A DNA stretch of 64,000 nt from Clitopilus passeckerianus (taxonomy: Eukaryota; Basidiomycota; Agaricomycetes; Agaricales; Entolomataceae): assembly GCA_944990035.1 (NCBI GenBank), contig CALYLX010000022.1, positions 62,001 to 126,000 of the forward strand, written 5' to 3'. The stretch's first letter is position 1; each line of letters begins with the position of its first letter. Positions 12,095 to 24,200 of the stretch are shown here, piece by piece. Under the pieces are notes generated by a model. That model had not been told where the DNA came from, did not search any database, and saw only the letters and a list, made by a program, of their open reading frames with translations. The position numbers were made by a program, and so were the translations under genes.

Positions 12095-13289
12095 ATGAAG
12101 CACGCACACACCTCTCTTTTCGCCCTCGTTCTACTTTTCCTGTCGAACACCCTCCCTGTCCTGGCGGCTAAAATTGACTGCTCGCAGGTCAAAGTCAAGT
12201 GTGTTCCCTACGACAAGTTCTACTGTCCTCCGGGAACTATCAAGCAACCCGCCGACCCGAAGAACGGCAAGTGTTGCCCATGGTGCAAGCCTAAGCCAGA
12301 GTAAGTCATCGTCGTATCCTCCTCACCCACGATATAGTCACTGATGTACGACCTTTGGTAGTCCCTGCAAGGGAAGGTACTGCAAGCCCCTGCACTGTCC
12401 ATGGGGTTCAGAGCCTGCTGATCCAAAGAATGGCAAATGTTGCCCGACCTGTAAGCCCAAGCCAGAGTAAGTTATCTCGTTCCCTCACCGTCGATACTTT
12501 GATTAATGCTGTGAATTCGATAGCCCCTGTAAGGGAAAGTACTGTAAGCCGCTGCATTGCAAGTACGGTACAGACCCTGCCGACCCGAAGAATGGCAAAT
12601 GTTGCCCGACATGTAAGCCTAAGCCCGAGTAAGCCATTGTCATGTCCTCATCTACGAAACCGTCATTGATGTCCGAACTTCGATAGCCCATGCAAGGGAA
12701 AGTACTGCAAGCCCCTTCACTGCCCGTGGGGTACAGAGCCTGCCGATCCAAAGAATGGTAAATGCTGCCCGACATGCAAGCCTAAGCCCGAGTAAGCCTT
12801 CTTCCTGCCCTCATCTACGATACTTTGACTGATGGTGTAACTTGGACAGCCCCTGCAAGGGTAAGGACTGCAAGCCACTTCATTGCCAGTGGGGTACAGA
12901 GCCTGCAGATCCCAAGAACGGAAAGTGTTGCCCAACCTGCAAGCCTAAGCCCGAGTAAGTCTTCGTCATGTCCTCGCCAACGACACTGTCATTGATGGAC
13001 GACGTTTGATAGCCCATGCAAGGATAAGCACTGCGACAAGCGTCACTGCCCCTACGGTGAAGAGCCTGCAGACCCCAAGAATGGGAAGTGCTGCCCGACA
13101 TGCAAGCCCAAGCCCAAGTAAGCCACTGTCATATCCTTACCACGATACTTCGACTTATGCCGTGACTTTGACAGCCCCTGCAAGGATAAGCATTGCGACG
13201 AACACTTGAAATGCCCAAAGGGTCAAGTTCTTGCTCCTGCGGACCCGAAGAACGGACATTGCTGCCCCTACTGCAAGCCTAAGTACTAG
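12095..13289 (+). CDS. Secreted cysteine-rich protein of seven exon-encoded repeats
   Basis: Exons 12095-12300, 12362-12466, 12524-12628, 12687-12791, 12850-12954, 13013-13117 and 13175-13289 join in phase, giving 281 aa. Residues 1-25 (MKHAHTSLFALVLLFLSN...VLAA) are a signal peptide, which sets the start; an in-frame ATG at 12008 would bury it. Each later exon encodes one module of about 35 residues: PCKGKYCKPLHC, then G(T/S)EPADPKNGKCCPTCKPKP. That is six cysteines per module. Spacing and the CCPxC end recall the second half of a von Willebrand C domain or antistasin-type knots, but I recognise no named family. Five middle exons are all exactly 105 bp and all introns are phase 2, so modules can be added or lost without breaking the frame. 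Likely extracellular; cell-wall, adhesion or inhibitor roles are guesses. Confidence 0.9.
12362..13289 (+). repeat. Tandem exon-intron repeat array, 162-163 bp period
   Basis: Exon starts at 12362, 12524, 12687, 12850, 13013 and 13175 are spaced 162, 163, 163, 163 and 162 bp. The 57-58 bp introns are alike as well (GTAAG start, CATGTCCTC-like middle, GATAG or GACAG end). Whole exon-plus-intron units were therefore duplicated, rather than codons within an exon. The last unit is more diverged and carries the stop. Confidence 0.93.
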
Positions 13290-13780
13290 GCCATCGTTTG
13301 GAGTTGAGCGAGAACTCTTCGTTTCTTTCCAAGGTTGTCGTATTTGTGGCTGTCTGGTTGATGTACTTTTTCTTTCTTCTATTTCCTCGCTTCGTCGGGC
13401 TCTGATTGCTACGAACTTGACATCAGCCGTACTTTACTCGCGCTGGACTTTTCTTCGATTCGAACGCATTTCCTGGTTCCTCTTCGTTTAATAATTGGAC
13501 AAATCGAAAGTAAAATGATGTATTCCGTACTTTATTTCGTATCATGATATAAGTTGCCTATGGCCTATTCCGGCGTGCTCTCTCATTAAGTCAGGGAACT
13601 CGTTTTCGGGAGCCAAGGTCCGGTAAATCTAGACGCGAAAATAGCGCTCCGCGGATGAGCTTTGCAACAGTTCCCCCCAGTGTGTCATATATACATGTCA
13701 TATGGTGTGCCCACTTTGATGCCTTGCGTCCGAGCACAACTCCCATGCGCTTGACGCAGCCTCTGCTAGCGAAATCCTCA
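13290..13780. other. Intergenic, Cys-repeat gene to BTB gene
   Basis: 491 bp, T-rich just after the upstream stop (likely 3'UTR). No conserved frame seen. Confidence 0.5.
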
Positions 13781-14652
13781 ATGGCCACACCTTACAAACG
13801 AAGTCAAAACTTCTACATGGAGAATGTCATATTCAGGGTATGGTTTGCCTATTTCCTCGAGGATTGAAGGTTGATTTCCTTGGAAGGTAGAGGATACCCT
13901 CTATCAAGTACCGAAAACCTACTTCGTAGAACGCTCTGCCATTTTTCGGGATATGTTTGCCTTGCCTCAAAACGACAGAGGAAAGGAGGGCTCAAGCGAT
14001 GAGAACCCTCTTTTCCTCGAAGGCATAAGAAGTACCGACTTTGAGAAGCTACTTGGATACATATATCCTGAGTGAGAAAACGTGTTTTCTTCATTGATGA
14101 GTGACGGTACTGAAGTTGAAAATCCACAGCCCATATCGTCATCATCCGGGAGAACCATCCCAGAATATGGTTGAAGTTGATCTCGTACAGGAGGCAGCCC
14201 TACTTTCGCTCTGTCGTACATGGATGTTCCATGGGATACATCACGAACTCGTCAAGAAAATAAAGAAATATTTTGTATCCTCTCTCACGAGCCCTGTCAC
14301 CAAGGTCGAAATGGCCAGAGAGCACAGAATACCCGAATGGCTTCGATCAGGTTATTGTGACCTCGTCAGGCGTGCTGAACCACCTACATTGGAGGAATCG
14401 ATGAAGCTTGGCTGGGATACCTCGGTTTGTCTCTTTCACACACGGGAGGAGATTGGAAAACAGCTAGGTTATCCAGGACAGTTCGCTCGTGTGCAATTCA
14501 GTAAGGTCCAAAAGATGAATGTCTATGGTGACTACACAGAGTCGGATTCGGAACGGAATAACCTAGTCACTGAACAGGTGAACATTTCGTTCGGCGAAGA
14601 GCTGTCTGCATTGGAGGAAGATTACCGGCGTTTTTACGAACCTTCGATCTGA
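13781..14652 (+). CDS. BTB/POZ domain protein
   Basis: Exons 13781-13837, 13887-14071 and 14130-14652 join in phase over introns of 49 and 58 bp, giving 254 aa. The N-terminus follows the common agaricomycete BTB layout: NFYMENVIFR, VEDTLYQVPKTYFVERS, IFRDMFALP, then ENPLFLEGIRSTDFEKLLGYIYP. The C-terminal half (KVEMAREHRIPEWLRSGY, VRRAEPPTLEES) matches the helical extension typical of this expanded family. BTB domains dimerise and often link to cullin-3 ligases, but most mushroom members have no known partner. No DNA-binding or Kelch domain is present. The ATG at 13781 was chosen because homologous proteins begin a few residues before the FY.EN motif. Confidence 0.85.
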
Positions 14653-15082
14653 CCGGACTGGTAAATCCGTAGTTGATGCTATATAGAAAACTAGATGGCG
14701 AATATCAAGTAAATGTGCGGTTCAAAGATTGTCCAATCCACCCTCAAAATTTATCAGACGAGGAAGATCTCATTTCTCGTGGACAGTGCTTGCTAATTCA
14801 ACAGCGGGGTCCATGCCTATCCTCCGAATCTTCAGTGAGTGAAACAAGTAGGCCATTGTGCAATACGGTATCAAAATAAGCTGTTTTTCAACGTGAACGT
14901 TAAATCTCATGAACTAGATAAACCCTTAACCCTAAGCGCTCAGAGACGTTCCACATGGTCAGAGTTATCTTCAAGGTCCTGACTCCTCCACAGCTCAGCC
15001 GTAGACGTGATCAAGTGCAGAGAAGGACGGAATAAACAAAGCCAAACAACACCGCAGGTCAGCTCTCTCTGCCAACTTGAAC
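14653..15082. other. Intergenic, BTB gene to CWC22
   Basis: 430 bp that should contain the CWC22 promoter and 5'UTR. No conserved frame seen. Confidence 0.5.
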
Positions 15083-17953
15083 ATGTCGGCAGCAGTAATG
15101 ACCCCAATCTCTCACTCAGAAGAGTCTCATCATAAACGGAAGAGGTATTTATACAATTTTATCTCAAAAATATCTATTTATTAATACCAATAAAGGTCCC
15201 GTTCACCTTCACCCAAAAATGACGGTGCACCTCCCCCAACACGAAGGCGATCCAATTCGCCTCCTGCTTCATCCCGTCGTGACCGTGACCGTCTCGTCGA
15301 CATGCCCCGCGTTGACGATGTTGACCCCGTCAGACGTGCCGAGCGAGAGCGTCAGCTTGCCGCCCGCCTCGCAGCCGTTGAGCTCGAGAAATCCGAAAAA
15401 CCATCATCAGCCGACAAGGAGAAAGCAAAAGACTTTGATTCCCAAGCTGAATTCGCCAAACTCGTCTCTTCGAGAAGTGGGGGTGTGTATATGCCCCCTG
15501 CGAGGCTGAGGGCTCTGCAAGCGGCTGCGGGGAATGACAAGTCGTCACCGGAGTATCAGAGGCTTTCGTGGGATGCTTTGAGGAAGAGCATTACGGGTAT
15601 TGTTAACAGGGTTAATATTGTTAACATCAAGCAAGTTGTACCGGAACTTTTTGCGGAGAACTTGATTCGGGGAAGAGGGTTGTTCGCGAGGAGTATTATG
15701 AAGGCGCAGGCTGCGAGTTTGCCTTTCACTCCTGTGTTCGCCGCGCTTGTAGCTATCCTCAATACCAAGCTCCCACAGGTTGGAGAGCTCGTGTTGACCA
15801 GGTTGATAAGCCAGTTTAGAAGGTCGTTCAAGAGGAATGACAAGGTGTGTTTACTCTTCTTGCCTTACTTTGACTTTGGGCAAATTTCTGATATTGCTCA
15901 ACTAGATTGTTTGCCATTCCACAACGACCTTCCTAGCCCACTTGGTCAACCAAACCGTTGCCTCCGAATTTGTTGCCCTCCAAATTCTCATGCTCCTACT
16001 CGAACACCCCACCGACGATTCAATCGAAATTGCCGTCGGGTTCATGCGCGAAGTCGGTGCATTCCTCACTGAGAACTCTCCAGAAGCCTCCATCATTGTG
16101 TTTGAGCGGTTCCGAGCCGTGTTAAACGAGGGATCCATCAGCCAGAGGGTGCAATACATGATTGAGGTGTTGATGCAGGTCAGGAAAGACAAATTCAAGG
16201 ACAACCCAATCCTCCCTGAGGGATTGGATTTGGTCGAGGAGGATGACCAGATTACGCATCAGGTTCAGTTGGAAGGGGAATTGCAGGTCCAGGAGGGGTT
16301 GAGTGAGTTTTGTCTTTTTTTCCGGATGTTGAGGGCAGAACTGACACCGTTGAGCAGACGTGTTCAAGTTCGACCCGAATTACTTGGAGAATGAGGAGAA
16401 GTATAAGCAGATCAAGGCTGAGATTCTTGGCGAGGATTCTGATGAAGAGTCTGGTTCTGACGAATCCAGTGACGAGGATGAAGACGACAACGAAGAAGGT
16501 GAATATCTCAGACTTGTCCTCTCGTAAACAACTTTCTAAACGCCATTGCAGTCGCCCCCGAAAAAGAAGGCATCGAAGATCGCACAGAGACTAACCTTGT
16601 CAACCTGCGCCGTATCATCTACCTCACCATCATGAATGCTCTCAACTACGAAGAAGCGGTGCACAAGCTGCTTAAGGTGCAAACACAAGAGGGCCAAGAG
16701 GTTCGTTTAATCCTCCCCACCCTCACCTCCCATACTGACCTCTTGCGCAGATTGAAATGGCCAACATGATAATTGAATGTTGCTCCCAAGAACGCTCTTA
16801 CTCCACTTTCTACGGCCTCATCGGCGAGCGCTTCTGCAAGCTCAACCGCGTCTGGACGGAATCCTTTGAACAAGCCTTCCAGAACTACTACACCACCATC
16901 CATCGCTACGAGACGAACCGCCTACGTAACATCGCTCGTTTCTTCGGGCACCAATTCGCGAACGACGCCATCTCCTGGGTCGTATTCGACTGCGTTAAGA
17001 TTAACGAAGAAGATACGACAAGCAGCAGTCGTATTTTCATCAAGATTTTGATGAATGAAATGATGGAGAGTATGGGGCTGAAGGTGCTTACTGAGAGGTT
17101 TAGGGATGAGGAGGTGAAGAGGGCGTGTGAGGGGATGTTCCCGATGGATAATCCGAAGAATACGAGGTTTTCAATTAATTACTTCACGAGTATTGGGTTG
17201 GGAGCTATCACGGAGGATATGAGGGAGTATCTCAAGGTATGTTTACACTCTTCATATTCGCATGCACAGAATGAGGTACTCATGGTTATGATGAACTAGA
17301 ATGCACCAAGGCTCATCATGGAACAACGCCGCGCGATGCTTGAAGAAGAGTCCTCTGAGTCTGACTCTTCAGATTCGGATTCGTCTGATTCGGATAGCGA
17401 TCTCAGCAGCAGCGACTCCGATAGCGACTCTGACGACGAGAGGAGATACAGGAGAAGGTCGGAGAGCCCATCTAGCCGTGCTGTTGGCAGGGATAGATAT
17501 TCCTCCAGGTCGAGGTCTCCCAGGTCTCCCCCACCTGCGAGGAGGAGGGGAAGGGATGACTCGAGGAGTCCTACGAGGTCACGATCTCCACCTCCCCCTG
17601 CGAGACGGGCAAGGTCACCCTTTGCTACGCCACCTCCACCGAAGTCCTCCCGGTATGATGATAGGGATGATAGGCGACGGGGCTCGCCTCCTCCTGCGAA
17701 GGGGAGGTATGATGATCGCGACCGCGAGAGGGAGAGGGGAGATGTGAGAGGAGGAAGAAGGGCGGGTGGAGGAGGGTATAAGGAGAGGGATGTTGATATG
17801 AGTTCTGATCCTAGGGATAGGGACAGGAGGAGGGGGGACGAGAGGGATGGGTATGGGTATTCTAGAGATGATAGGCGGGGGAAGGAGAGGGAAAGGGATG
17901 GCGGCTATAGACAGAGGGAGAGGGCTGACAGGGGATATGAGAGGGGCCGATGA
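15083..17953 (+). CDS. CWC22: Pre-mRNA splicing factor CWC22
   Basis: Seven exons join in phase: 15083-15144, 15196-15844, 15906-16302, 16358-16498, 16552-16700, 16751-17236 and 17300-17953, giving 845 aa. After an Arg/Ser-rich start come the MIF4G domain (SRSGGVYMPPARLRAL, GLFARSIMKAQAASLPFTP, YIEVL-like MIEVLMQVRKDKF) and an acidic linker (GEDSDEESGSDES). The MA3 domain follows (TNLVNLRRIIYLTIMNA, SYSTFYGLIGERFC, RNIARFFGHQFANDAISW). The C-terminus is a long Ser/Asp then Arg-rich RS-like tail. CWC22 is an essential spliceosome component; in animals it also recruits eIF4A3 to build the exon junction complex. The long RS tail is absent from budding yeast and common where introns are dense, which fits this genome. 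The short first exon was set by the phase-2 junction restoring KRKRSRSPSPK. Confidence 0.96.
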
Positions 17954-18279
17954 TGGGCTTGACGTTCGGACATGCCAGTGAACTCGGTGGTGGGGTGTTG
18001 CGCAAAATGGATTGGAGAAATACCACACTTGTTGACTCTCACACTGTATACATTTACTAAGTACTAAATTCTATATATTTGTGGTGAACCTAACGAATGC
18101 AATCAGTTTGACTGCCCCTCCTGCCGGACGCGTATTGAAGACGAGAGGTCTATGCAGGACAAAGATATACAAGCGACAGTCCTGTTCTGGAATGGTCACA
18201 CCAAATGGGGCCTTCTGGAGAACAAACGGCCTCCTGAGTTCCTTGTAGCGCTTCGGCAAGCACAGGACCTTATGCCTGC
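17954..18279. other. Intergenic, CWC22 3' flank
   Basis: 326 bp, mostly the CWC22 3'UTR and downstream sequence. Nothing else recognised. Confidence 0.45.
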
Positions 18280-18917
18280 CTCGGAAAGCAGTATCATGTA
18301 GGAGAATATTCAACGGTTATTGCTCGGGGGCTGAGTTCCTCAGGGGACCCTACTGGAGCGTTACAGGCAATCCAAGAGGCTCTCACATGCTACTAAGCGG
18401 TGGCATTTTGGGAATCAGGGATAGCTCATGATATCGCATTCGCCAATCTCATCAAGGGTAGAATTCTCAAAGCCCTCATTGTTGGGACGACGGGGAGCCG
18501 ACGGCGGCGATGGAAACCTCCCTTCGCATTTGGGGGGATGTTCTGGGTTACCAGGGAGCACAGGGCCGGGCCTTGGATGAGCTTGGGGAGATTTATGTGA
18601 AGGCAGGTGATTGGGAGGCAGCTCGACTGGCTTACGAGGAAGCTATTGAACGGAGTGAGGGGAGTGGTTGGAGCGATCGCTTGTGTTGGAAGAAGGACAT
18701 GGTCCGGCGACGTGATAATCTCGAGTATGTCGCGGCCATGCAAGCTGGGATTTTGGATGGACATACCTTCCAGAAGCCCGATAGGTTCTGGAATTATATC
18801 TTTGATAGAAACGAAGTCCAATACCTTAAAGATGGGAGATCTGATCACGAGGATGCGTGTAATATTTTAACAAACCACAAAGCCTTTAACAGTGAGAACA
18901 TGCGAGTGATAAGGTAG
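18280..18917 (+). pseudogene. Decayed fragment of an NLR TPR C-terminus
   Basis: Translated fragments line up with the TPR end of the receptor at 5536-8832. The block IARGLSSSGDPTGALQAIQ corresponds to ISRLLGAMGKQKEGLDAVE. After EALTCY there is a TAA at 18394-18396 where the intact gene continues. ANLIKGRILKAL is then readable, and the frame shifts near 18480-18510. After the shift come METSLRIWGD and LDELGEIYVKAGDWEAARL, matching LEEIGEVYVMGRNLEAAK. The copy is probably from a different, now lost paralogue, since the relic's MVRRRDNLEYVAAMQ ending differs in detail. No N-domain or P-loop remains nearby. The tail after about 18790 looks like random read-through. Confidence 0.8.
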
Positions 18918-18986
18918 CTGTACCCTGGTGATATTATTCCGTTAGGTTGCTTGATCAACTGACGAGTAACAATCAATCTGGAATCC

Positions 18987-20806
18987 TCATTCGCCACATA
19001 TGAGGAACAGTATTTTCTCACAATCAATTTCCACTCCCGATTTCGTCTTCCCAGTTGCAAGTTGATAGTTGACACCCCTGTTTTGACACACTCTCATTAA
19101 GGTGCTGGTGACCTCCCCATCGTCCTCCGCTTCTGCCAGAACCCCGAGGTTGGAAGTATCCAGGGTTTTGACGTGGATCGTCAGGCGCTTCATCCCCACG
19201 CTCTCTGGTGCAAACAAAATACATCTACCAAGAGCCTCTCCGAAGTTTATCTCCTTTAATTCCCTTTCCCACTCTGCCGGCTGCTCCCACCTGGCAAAGT
19301 ACTCCGTAATCATCAATTTTTCGAGGTTGGGAGGGAGACAGGAGAATGCGTTGTCTGCTAGCGGATTGTGATGGCTGAGGTGGAGTTCGTGAAGGGAGGT
19401 CATAGATTGAAGAATCGATGTCAAAGCGCTGTCGGTTTTGGTTAAGATCGAGATATTATCAATCCTAAGCTTCAGAAGTCTGGTTCCAGGAAAGGCTGGA
19501 CTTGGGAGGTGAGGCAGTAAAGGGGAGGGACGAATCATGCTTCCCATGAAGTTGTAGTTGAGTGATTCGACTGACTCGCCGCAGATTTGCATCATGTGAA
19601 TAAAATGGGAAACTGCATCGCCGTTGTCGCTTGAGATACTAAGTGCCTTCAATCCGTGTTTCGGGATCCGTGCGGAGAGCAAGTTATTTCTGATGAAGGT
19701 CATGGGGATATTGCCTTGCAAATGCAGGTGGCGCAAATTGGGAAAGCGATCGAGGATAGTGGGCAGAATGTCTGGAGCGTACATCGTCCCGAATGTCTTG
19801 ATATTATCCAATCCTTGGATCGACCACATTTCGACGGGACAAGGGGAAATTACCAAAGTTGTCAGGTTTGGCAGATGTTGTAGGAATTGTGTCAAGCCTT
19901 GCTCCACTATTCTGGCCTTCTCCCCGGATTGCGAGAAGTAATCGATGTAAACGTATGCGATATGGTTCTTGAGAACGGGGCGATCCTGGAGTGTCCGGAG
20001 AAGCAGTTTGAGACTGGCAGCTGGATAGCGTGTATGCTTACGCCCTGCCCAGCCTTGGAAGTCGAGTGTGATGTCCCTGTAGAGTAGCCGCTCCGCGAGA
20101 GGTCGGAGTGTTTTGCAACTTTTAGAGAAGTTACTTAAGGGGAAACGCGTCAAAGAGAATGCAGAGTAGCGGTGGGAGAGAAATTGTCGAGGTTCTTCTA
20201 GATGGGAGTCTAGGGGATTGAAAGCTTCATAAGGCGTAGGAGGGAGAGGTAAATCGATCGTATTATCGGCCGTAGTAGAGGACAGCGGCGGATAGCGGAT
20301 GTAGGTGGCGATCTGCTCTAGTAGTTCCGTCGGTAAGTCAAGGAGAAATACAGATTGATATTCAACGGGCCCCAAAGGAGGAGGCGGACTGCCTGCAAAG
20401 CCAGAAAGATGAATCAAAGATGTGGCTGAGACCCGGATCGGGGGTACAAACCTTGCTTCGACCTACGCGCCTTCTTCCTGATGCTAGCTATTGTTATCTC
20501 GTCCTCCATTATTGGGCTTGCAGACGATGCTAATCCGCCCTTCTCATCCTCATCGATCATGTTCAGGAAGTTGAGCAGGGACCTTGGATGAGGCAGATTG
20601 CCAATGCTCCTCAGAGAACCCAAAGTCGCGTCCGAATCGGGTGCCCCGGAGTCAGCTAGGAGTTTTAAACGCGTTCTAAGGAATGGTGTGGGGCTTTGTC
20701 GGCTCTAGGGGTGGATGAACGCGTGAAGAACGCGTCGAAGATCAGGTTAATGTAGCATAGTATGACCACCTCGACTCACCGCTTCATAAAGAGGGGTTGA
20801 AGGCAT
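18987..20806 (-). CDS. F-box protein with LRR-like repeats
   Basis: Exons 20806-20780, 20704-20452 and 20392-18987 join in phase over introns of 75 and 59 bp, giving 561 aa. An F-box (VFLLDLPTELLEQIATYIR) sits near residue 110. Irregular leucine-rich strands follow (LPNLTTLVISPCP, FPNLRHLHLQGNIP, LHELHLSHHNPL, LEKLMITEYF), a typical mushroom F-box layout. The expected role is a substrate receptor of an SCF ubiquitin ligase, binding Skp1 through the F-box; the substrate is unknown. The nine-codon first exon is supported by a GTGAGT donor and an open in-frame second exon, but the start remains the least certain part. The gene ends 69 bp from the NLR relic, tail to tail. Confidence 0.85.
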
Positions 20807-21286
20807 AGGAGCTTTGGAACGATTTTGCAAGGTGGCTTGACAGGCCAAACAGGATATTTGCTTTGTAAAATATTTTTTAAGGATTGAAAGATGGTCGTGT
20901 CTCGAAGTCAGCCGTGGGTCCGGGTTGGCGTCAAGTTGGCATTTCGCGTTCAGCGCTTCAGCTGTTACGGTCACTGCACGTGTCTCGCAAGCTGGCCATA
21001 ATCATTGAATGAATGGCCATCGCCTGAGGCCTTCGTGTTGCTCTCAGATTTAATCACAGGGCTTACCCGTAAGTAACTCAAATTGATTCAGACAAGATAC
21101 AAACACAACGTGAAGAGATGATAGAAATGTCATAGAATTGGCATGAATGTGAGACGTGAGAATTACATAGAAGTACAAGTAGTACACATAGGGAGAGAAG
21201 GAAAAATCTAGTAGACAAGTAAGGTATGTTGGCATGACAGTCGTGTATGAAGAGGGACAGAATCAAAGAAACCACGAATCCAAGCT
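20807..21286. other. Intergenic, F-box promoter and eEF3 3' flank
   Basis: 480 bp between two minus-strand genes. It should hold the F-box gene promoter and the eEF3 3'UTR. No conserved frame seen. Confidence 0.5.
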
Positions 21287-24200
21287 TTACAGCTCATCAT
21301 CAGTGACCTCCTCACCCCTCTTCTTCCTTGCCATACGCTCCTTCTTGAGCTTCCTTGCTTCAGCAGATGTGAGCTTCTTGTTCTTCTTGAGGTCGATCTT
21401 GTTGCCCATAGCGTCGTACTGAGCATCGTCATCCTCCTTCTTGTCGATGCGAGGACCAGAGCCCTGTCCCTCAACCCAGTTGTGGCCGGAAGCCTCAAGA
21501 CGACCATCGCGCATGGCCCAGACTTCCTTGCACAGAGACTCGGAGAAGTCCCTGTTGTGGGTGATGACGAGGACACCACCCTCGAACACCTTGAGTGCCT
21601 CAATGAGGGCGGCGAGGGATTCACGATCGAGGTAGTTGGTAGGCTCATCCAAGCAGATGACGTGAGGGCGGCGCCAAGTGGCAGCACCGAGGACGATCTT
21701 GACCTTCTGACCACCAGAGAGACCCCTCATGGTGTTGTGGGAGACGAACTCGGGCTCGAGACCGAAGTCGGCGAAGTGCTTCTCGATCTCGCGACGAACG
21801 AGAGGACGGAGGAGACCGAGGCGCTGAGCCTCACGAGTGTCAACCTCGAGGACTTTCTGTAGGAGCAGTCAGTAAATGCGCAGATGAAGAACATAAGACG
21901 GATGCTAACCTTCTCGAAGCCGCGCTTGATAAGGTCATCACGAGGGAGCCAGACGTTCTCAGAGGAGCTGAGGTTCTTGAAGGAAACCTCGTACTCGTAA
22001 GACTGCTTGAGCTTCTTCCTGTTGACGATCTCTTCGATGGTCCTCTTCTGGCCCTCAATGACGATGAGGGAACCATCCTTCATCTTCTGTGCCTCCTCCT
22101 CGGAGATCTGTCGGCTGGCCTTGCCGAGCTCCTCGAGATCCTCGCCAGTCTGGTAACGCCAGAGCATGTACTCGAGAGGAGTCTTATCGAGGTGGTTATC
22201 GATGTGGTGGAAGGCGTGCTGGGCAACGTAACCGATGACCAAGTTGGGGTGCTTCCAGATCTCACCACCCTTGTTGGGCTCCATGTCGCCAATGAGGAGC
22301 TTGACGAGGGTGGACTTGCCGGAACCGTTGGGACCGAGAACGGCAACACGGGAAGAGAGGGAGACTTGGAGGGTGATGTCGTAGAGCTGCTGGACGGGCT
22401 GAGTGGGGTACTGGAAGCCGACAGAGCGCATCTTGAGGAGGGACTTCTCCTTGGTCTTGACACCCTCAAGGAGAGGTGGGTCGGGGAGCTTGAACTTGTA
22501 GTCCTCAAGAGCCTCGAGAGAGTAGTAGGACTTGGCCTCAGGAACGGCAGCAACGAACTTCTCGAGGTTACCGCGGTAACGACGGAGCTTGAAGCGGTTG
22601 AGGTGGAGGACGTCGGTGATGGTGTTGTTCAAGAAGGAGGAGTCGTGAGAGACGATGATGGAAGTGCAGTGGGTGAGGCTGGTGAGGTAGTTCTCCAACC
22701 AGGCGATGTTGACAACATCCAAATGGTTAGTGGGCTCATCGAGCAGGAGGATGTCGGCCTTGAAGAGCATAGCGCGGGCAAGGGCGAGCTTCATCTTCCA
22801 ACCACCGGAGAGAGAGGCAATGGCCTGGGCCTGGCGCTCATCGGAGAATCCGACGGATGCAAGAGTCTCAATGACCTCAGCCTTCTCAGCGAGGACACGC
22901 TTGTCGTCAAGGATGAACTGTAGAACAGAGGTGTCCTCCTCGCTGCCGTCAATGTCGTGCTCAACGTAGAAGGTGCGGACCTCATCGGGGGAGGGGAAGC
23001 CTTCAACCTGGCCGTTGGTGATAGCCCTCATGAGGGTGGACTTTCCGGTACCGTTCTTACCGCAAAGACCGTAGCGGTGGCCACGCTTGAGGCGGAGGGT
23101 AGCGGTGTTGAGCAGGATCTTGGCACCGTAGGCGAGGGAAAACTGGCAGTTGCAAAGGTCTTCGCCTTCCTCCTCATCCTCGGGGACTTCCTCCTCCTCG
23201 CCCTCAGTAGCAGAGCGGACGACCCACTCACGAGCAACAGCAACGCCGTCAGGGGAAGAGGCGATGAAGTTGAGGAAGGGGGCAAGGGAGTCCCATTCGG
23301 GAACGTCAAAGTTCTTGGCGTTGCAAAGATTGGCAGCGAGGGTGGAGGCATAGATGGCGGACTCGCTGGCGGGGGAAACAGTAGCACCAAGCTTCTTGTA
23401 GATAGCGACCAGAGAGTGGCCAAGAGCACCGCTCTCGTGGACCTTGAGAGGGGGGAGATCTGATCCGTCGCCGGAGGGGACTTCACCGACCTGGCGGAGG
23501 GTAGCAATTGCCCTGCCAACAACGGTACGGGCCTCAGGGTCACCGATGGCGGACTCGACCTTCAAGAGACCAGGGAGGAGTTTAGGAACGAAGGGTCGGA
23601 CGGTGACAGCGGAGTCAACGAGCTTAGCCATGTTATCGACGATACTAACGGAGATAGGTAAGCAGATGTTTTCGGCAAGAGATAAGAGAAATGACATACA
23701 CGGCGACCTTACGCTTGATAGCAGTGAGCTTCTCGGTGAGACCACGAGACAGAAGAGGGACCATGAGGGAGAGGGTGGCCGAGTCTACTTCCGAAACGAA
23801 TGTAGTGGCCGCAAGGAGGGAGATTGTGTTGGGAACCTCTTCTACTGGATTGATGAGAGCCTTGATAAGAGCGGGAATGAACTTCTCAATATCCTTGTTG
23901 GATACCAGAGCGGTGGCCTTCCCGAGAGAGGCGCGAGCACCCTTCTTGACATCAGCCTTGGTGTCCCAGATGGCCTCAGAGAGGACGGGAACCATGTCAG
24001 GCATGAGACGAGCCATTTGAAGGGGAGCGCTCTTAACGAGTTGGTCGAGGATGTCAAGAGAACCAGTCTTGACTTGCCATTTGCCAGCGGTCTTGATCTC
24101 GTGAAGAAGAGCTGGGAGGATGTTGGTAGCACCCCAAGCGTTCATGTTGGCGACGAATGCACGAACAGCGTTGATGGCAGCTGTCCTGACAGCGGGCATC

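Noticed and set aside
12362..13289. Regular 162-163 bp repeat considered as a CRISPR-like or satellite array.
   Set aside because: The units are exon plus intron in a continuous coding frame with signal peptide and stop. The organism is a eukaryote, and spacers are not unique inserts.
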